Positions 23,837 through 28,241 of a stretch of DNA of 28,241 nt are shown here, piece by piece (within the stretch, counting starts at the first letter, position 1; the number at the start of each line of letters is the position of its first letter). The translations under genes were made by a program, and so were the position numbers. Source of the stretch: an uncultured Nitrospira sp. Its GTDB lineage: Bacteria; Nitrospirota; Nitrospiria; Nitrospirales; UBA8639. The notes under the pieces were generated by a model. The model saw nothing but the letters and a program-made list of their open reading frames with translations, was not told the DNA's origin and made no database searches. Location of the stretch: contig CABVRQ010000027.1 of assembly GCA_902500695.1 (NCBI GenBank), positions 7,332-35,572 on the forward strand, read 5' to 3'.

Positions 23837-26800
23837 TTAAAAACTTCGGATGCGCCATTGGCCATCAGTGTCCAAAACAAATTCAACTTCCAATGGGTAT
23901 TGAATCTCTCCTAGGATTAGTGGTGTTGAGGATTTCCCGACCACGCGTCTACCCCGGCCATCTGTAAGTTGCAACGGAACATTAAAGACATTAGCCAATT
24001 CACCCAGATGGTCCTTGAGGACCGTCCAGTCATGGCGCATGACCTCCCGCTTTCGTATAAGGATATGCGAAAGCGCCTGTTCAATATCACCTTGCGCAAG
24101 GGCCTCCATCATGCCTGACCATTCGGCATTGAGCATAATTTCAAATGCCACGGGATCTAACGCTTGGACTACTGCCGTGGCCTCAAAAATATTTCCCATG
24201 GTATCTGTTACTCTCACTTTGGGCAGATACAACCCGGGCTGCGTGAACGTGAGGATGTGTTCAAAGAGGTCTGGTCCCTGTAGATCAATAGTTCCATCGC
24301 CTTGAAAATCCCATTGAATGTTAGCAACCGGTTGGTCGATTTCAATGGAGACCCGAAGAGTGACCTGGCTGGGAGCGACATTTCGATCCGGCGACACTCG
24401 CAATTGCACCTGGTTGGTCAAGATTTCGGTGGTGTGGACTTGAATGGTAGAAGATGCTTGCTGCCCACAGGCATTAGTCGCTTGCGCGACGACAGTGGTG
24501 GGACCGAGCGTCCCTGTGCCCTCTCGCAAAGGCACCCGTTCGATCGCGTAGGCAGATCCCAACACTTTGGCGGCTTGTTGATTGACGACCACCCCTACCA
24601 GGCTTGAACCACTGCTCATCACTTTTCCTTTCACCAACATGGTCGGTTGATTAATCGTAGCATTGGCCAGTGGAGCGTCAATGGTCACAGTCAAACAATT
24701 GGCGGTACAGGCGATATAGGCCTGCACTTGTGCGCCGAGCGGACCGGTCAGCCGAACCTCAAGATTATTCCGTGCTTGCACCACGATGGGCTCGGTAATC
24801 TGGCTGTGGGCTCCGGTGAAATTTTGAGCCCCGATCACTTCCGTCCCGTTTAACAGGACAGTCCCGTGGGTCACCCGATTTGCCCCTCCGGATGTGCCAT
24901 TGATCATGACTAACTGGTAGTGGGCTGCTGGTTCGCAATTCGAAAAGTTCGCCTTGAAAATTTCTTCTCCCGTGGCATGTTTAACCCATGCCACGGGTCC
25001 CCAGATGGGTGTGAGATTTGTCGGTGTAGCGGAAAGGGTGACACCAAGATTCACACTATTGGTATGCCCTGCTCCATCCACACCCCTAACAATCAGAGAA
25101 TTTCCGCCTTCATGTAAGACAATGCCATCGGCGAGAAACACTCCACCTGTGACCGTCGCGGAAACTCCATTGACCGTGACGGAGGCATTGGGATCATTAA
25201 CGAATCCAGTTACCGTAATAGGACTCATCCCCACCAGACTTCCTTCTGAAGGACTTGTAATCAGCAAGGCCGGTAATTGGAGAGGTAGGGGGGCATGGGC
25301 AACGATGACAACCGTATCGGGTGAACTTGAAGCCTTTTCATCCGAGACCACGACCCTTACGACATACGTTCCAGGAATATTCGGAATGAAGGTGGGCTGA
25401 GCGAAGGTAGGATTTAAAAGAGTCGCAGTACTCCCTTGAGGCCGGCTCTCCAACGACCATTGGAAGCTTAAGGCATCGCCGTCTACGTCATGGGAACCGC
25501 TACCATTGAGTGTGACTAATGAAAAGACCGGCACGTTTTGATCTTGTCCCGCATCGGCCACGGGTGGCGTGTTGCCTGTAGTAATTATCACCGTGATGGG
25601 ATCACTATTTTCCATCCCATCGTTGACAATTAGCTGAGCCACATACAATCCGACCAGATCTGCACCAAATGTCGGTTGAATAGAAGTTGAGTGTGAAAGT
25701 GTTGCCGTGCTCCCTGTTGGTTTGGCGATAAGCGACCATTGAAAGGTCAACGAGTTGCCATCCACATCATGGGAGCCGCTTCCATTGAGGTTGACGGTAC
25801 TTCCTACCGGTACCGTTTGGTCTTGGCCCGCATGGGCCACCGGTTTGGAGTTTTGCGTGTTGATCAGAACCATGTCCGGCGTGCTGACTTCTTGCCCATC
25901 GTTCACAATCAGTTGAACCTGATAGGTCCCTGCCAGATCAACCAGGAAATCGGACATGGACGAAGTCGGGTTCGAGAGTGTGGCCCTACTTCCATTTGGG
26001 ATGCTCACAAAGGACCAATTGAAACTCAACGGGTCCCCGTCTACATCATGGGAACCATTTCCATTCAAAAGGACCGATTGTGTGACAAACACGGTTTGAT
26101 CCTGGCCCGCTCCGGCCACAGGAGGCGAATTAATCGTTGTTATCGTCACTGTATCGGGATCACTATCGACCGATCCATCATTCACGATGAGTTGAAGGGT
26201 ATAGATTCCTGGAGTGTTTATCGCCAGGGTGGGCATGATTGCCGTGGTGTCGGAAAGCGCAGCGGTATTCCCGACGGGTTGTGATAGAATTGTCCATCTA
26301 TAGGTCAGAAGATTCCCGTCCACATCGGTTGAATCGGTCCCATCAAGCTGCACCGTCATTCCAATGCGAACTGTCTGGTCAGGTCCTGCGTGTGCCACTG
26401 CCGGAGTGTTTCCTCCCTGCCCCAACCCAAATCCTCCTTCCAATGCGATTGTGGTGTGGTTTCCCATGCGAACCCATTTGCCCACAAACGCTCCAGTAGC
26501 TCTGCTTTCGGCTTTGACCCTCAAAAGGCCCTTAGGAGCATATACCTTCGCCCTCACCTTACTGCCTTCCCCAAACTTTACCGCCTCCGGGGTGTCATCG
26601 ATGGAGCCTGTTCTTCCATTAATGCCGGTGCTAATGATGAGGACATCGGCCGCAGTCAGGGTCACTGCACCAGGGGCCGGCCCGACAACCGTATGCCTGC
26701 GAGTATCGATCTGACCTGCCACGCGAATCTCGACGGCCTTAGTCGCCAGAACTTGGGCCTCTTCACGAATATCCCATTCTTGAAAGTGGTAAAGACCACC

Positions 26801-27328
26801 TGAAAGGGTGACAATGGCTCCGGGACGAACTTTGAGCCGACCATAGCGCCCAGCCTGAAGGGTAAGGACTCCTCCTGCTGGAACATCGAGGTCCTGCGAT
26901 CCAGGGTGAACCGATGGGACAGGCGGCAACTCGGAAACGAGTGGGAACCTAACTGGTGTTGTCCTGGTCCCTAGGATCTGTCCCGGTCCTAAGAGTGTAT
27001 TGACCACAATATTCTGTATCTGAGATCCACTTTTTAATCTGACGGTATCCCCTATTATCTGGCTATTACTGTTTTGAACCACAACATCATGACCGATGGT
27101 CATTTCTTGCTCACCGTTCAGATAGGGACCGATACTCGTTTGATTTGCCCCAACATCTCCGCTGAGAATTGTACTACCCTGTCGAATCCAAACCCCCTCA
27201 TTCCCTAGCACCACAAAATCCTGAGCCGCCTTGGCCTTTCCAGGCACATTCAGAAATATTAGGAACAGGATAACAATCCATGTGGAACTAGCAGGTATTC
27301 GAAAATATGTTTTCCAACTCCATGTCAT
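23837..27328 (-). CDS. Large secreted PKD-repeat protein
   Basis: Protein of 1163 aa from ATG 27328 (GAGGGG upstream; an in-frame TTG at 27370 with AAGGAAAT is an alternative). Signal peptide ends near KAKA-AQDF. The first ~280 residues are a repetitive beta region (GNEGVWIRQGSTILSGDVGANQTS; SGSQIQNIVV) likely to form a beta-helix. Four tandem PKD/REJ-like modules of about 90 residues follow, each starting AxAGxDQxVxxxxxVxLxGxxSxDVDG. Then come two Ig-like beta segments and a classical PKD domain with QWDFQGDGTIDLQG. The last ~100 residues form a mixed alpha/beta tail ending IQYPLEVEFVLDTDGQWRIRSF, which recurs at the window edge. Likely cell-surface or secreted adhesive protein; function inferred from domains. 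Confidence 0.88.
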   Translation of the reverse strand: MTWSWKTYFRIPASSTWIVILFLIFLNVPGKAKAAQDFVVLGNEGVWIRQGSTILSGDVGANQTSIGPYLNGEQEMTIGHDVVVQNSNSQIIGDTVRLKSGSQIQNIVVNTLLGPGQILGTRTTPVRFPLVSELPPVPSVHPGSQDLDVPAGGVLTLQAGRYGRLKVRPGAIVTLSGGLYHFQEWDIREEAQVLATKAVEIRVAGQIDTRRHTVVGPAPGAVTLTAADVLIISTGINGRTGSIDDTPEAVKFGEGSKVRAKVYAPKGLLRVKAESRATGAFVGKWVRMGNHTTIALEGGFGLGQGGNTPAVAHAGPDQTVRIGMTVQLDGTDSTDVDGNLLTYRWTILSQPVGNTAALSDTTAIMPTLAINTPGIYTLQLIVNDGSVDSDPDTVTITTINSPPVAGAGQDQTVFVTQSVLLNGNGSHDVDGDPLSFNWSFVSIPNGSRATLSNPTSSMSDFLVDLAGTYQVQLIVNDGQEVSTPDMVLINTQNSKPVAHAGQDQTVPVGSTVNLNGSGSHDVDGNSLTFQWSLIAKPTGSTATLSHSTSIQPTFGADLVGLYVAQLIVNDGMENSDPITVIITTGNTPPVADAGQDQNVPVFSLVTLNGSGSHDVDGDALSFQWSLESRPQGSTATLLNPTFAQPTFIPNIPGTYVVRVVVSDEKASSSPDTVVIVAHAPLPLQLPALLITSPSEGSLVGMSPITVTGFVNDPNASVTVNGVSATVTGGVFLADGIVLHEGGNSLIVRGVDGAGHTNSVNLGVTLSATPTNLTPIWGPVAWVKHATGEEIFKANFSNCEPAAHYQLVMINGTSGGANRVTHGTVLLNGTEVIGAQNFTGAHSQITEPIVVQARNNLEVRLTGPLGAQVQAYIACTANCLTVTIDAPLANATINQPTMLVKGKVMSSGSSLVGVVVNQQAAKVLGSAYAIERVPLREGTGTLGPTTVVAQATNACGQQASSTIQVHTTEILTNQVQLRVSPDRNVAPSQVTLRVSIEIDQPVANIQWDFQGDGTIDLQGPDLFEHILTFTQPGLYLPKVRVTDTMGNIFEATAVVQALDPVAFEIMLNAEWSGMMEALAQGDIEQALSHILIRKREVMRHDWTVLKDHLGELANVFNVPLQLTDGRGRRVVGKSSTPLILGEIQYPLEVEFVLDTDGQWRIRSF

Positions 27329-28170
27329 CGAAGGTATTCCCCTCTTTGCTAAGGACCCATGATTATTCAAAAGTAATTTCCTTAGGAGTGAAAGCTCTGG
27401 AAGTATGGGAGGAAAGGGAAAAAGCGCCTATACCCCGTTGTAGGGGAAGCAATTGTTTAAAAAAGTTGAACGTAGAAAATCTTTAGAAGGAAGGATTGAA
27501 CTTAGGAATCAGGCATCCTCTCCCACTGTATAGCGGTAAAGGCAAGACCGTTGACGTAACGGTTCGATCATGTCGACCCTAACCGGATGGACTGTCACAT
27601 TACCGGTAGAGACATGCGAGTGTTTTTGAATTTATTGGAACGATCAGAAGCAGATAGCTTGAATGGCTATCCCCCAAACATGCGTTTTGAATTCCACAGC
27701 ACAATGGGACTCAAAAAGTAATCGGATGATCAGGTCTGTTACGACCAGAAAATACCGGTTGGAAGGTGGGCTCTTTAATCACCTATGGAGAAGAACCGTT
27801 CGGTGGGCTCCTGTTTCGTCGGTTTGATCATATTCCCGTCCCTCCTCTAGGATTATACTTTGAATGCCATGGCGTAGGCTCCCCATACTGATACGGATCA
27901 AGCGGATCATCCCCCAGCACACCCACGCCGCCACCAGACAAACACATAACAACCCCGCTAGTATGACTTAGACTCCCCATTTCTCCACGACAGACTCCAT
28001 TTTGATGGTAACGGGAAATTTCCCTCTTGTGGGAAACGGTTCAATCATAGAAGTTTTGGCGGATGCTGGATGGCATTGTTTTTCAAATTACCCAGAAGGG
28101 TTGAGATTTTCGAATACAAAATTCGGGAATTCATTGTCAGCCAGGATTGGATTTAAAAAAGCTCCGGGTT
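27329..28170. other. Gap between PKD gene and its paralogue
   Basis: No supported gene. Two overlapping minus-strand frames are notable: 27828-27980 (50 aa, contains DDPLDPYQYGEPTPWHSKYN) and 27775-27831 (18 aa, start overlapping the first stop as ATGA, with AGGAGGGACGGGAAT before it). They may be remnants or leader peptides. A palindrome GGGAAATTTCCC lies at 28013-28024. Confidence 0.4.
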
Positions 28171-28241
28171 CTAGAAATTTTTGATATACCATTGATGATC
28201 GGCTTCCCACACAAACTCTACCTCTAAGGGAAATTGGATTT
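28171..28241 (-). CDS. C-terminus of a PKD-protein paralogue (5' part outside window)
   Basis: Only 22 residues and a TAG stop are visible: IQFPLEVEFVWEADHQWYIKNF on two stretches of the same tail. They match the end of the PKD-repeat protein (IQYPLEVEFVLDTDGQWRIRSF) residue for residue in spacing, with both ending in Phe then stop. The gene upstream of the window is therefore probably a tandem relative. Confidence 0.8.
   Translation of the reverse strand, partial: IQFPLEVEFVWEADHQWYIKNF

Noticed and set aside
23797..23886. Longer N-terminus for the small membrane protein
   Set aside because: It overlaps the PKD gene's 3' end and lacks a ribosome site, whereas GTG 23796 has AAAGGAG at good spacing.

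Overview
The window comes from a Gram-negative-type bacterium with periplasmic c-type cytochromes and sigma-54 control. The gene content (giant secreted multicopper oxidases, a multihaem cytochrome c, blue-copper-like proteins, a sigma-54 activator) and GC near one half would suit a Nitrospira-like chemolithotroph, but no marker gene is present and this is only a guess.

Region 1 (1-15830, all minus strand) reads, in transcription order: sigma-54 promoter (15814-15829), PH-domain membrane protein, b-type cytochrome-like membrane protein, pentahaem cytochrome c, stand-alone response-regulator receiver, NtrC-type sigma-54 activator without a receiver, multicopper oxidase MCO2 (1643 aa), a decayed remnant of a second activator gene, multicopper oxidase MCO1 (1627 aa), terminator, and a blue-copper-like secreted protein cut by the window edge. 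Both oxidases carry all four copper motifs of a multicopper oxidase, in a permuted order across six cupredoxin domains. In size they resemble MofA-type putative Mn(II) oxidases. I infer a copper-dependent extracytoplasmic oxidation system, possibly for Mn(II), linked to a membrane cytochrome module.

The most striking result is the regulatory DNA before each oxidase. Both copies have a -24/-12 promoter, two palindromic upstream sites whose centres are exactly 65 bp apart, and a 74-77 nt foldable 5' leader starting at about +4. The invariant core of that leader contains CCGGCCTCC, a perfect 9-nt complement of the oxidase Shine-Dalgarno region GGAGGCCGG. This looks like a cis-acting RNA switch. 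The whole unit (3' end of the activator gene, upstream sites, promoter, leader and oxidase) is a diverged tandem duplication.

Region 2 (16214-20371) holds a mannose-1-phosphate guanylyltransferase-like gene (minus), a second full-length blue-copper-like protein (plus, possible sigma-54 promoter) and the vitamin B6 gene pdxB (plus).

Region 3 (20518-28241, minus) carries a secreted protein of unknown function, a secreted zinc-dependent phospholipase C/S1-P1 nuclease-fold protein, a small membrane protein, a large secreted PKD-repeat protein and, at the window edge, the C-terminus of a paralogue of that PKD protein. It looks like an accessory region of exported proteins. No tRNA, rRNA, CRISPR array or insertion sequence was seen.
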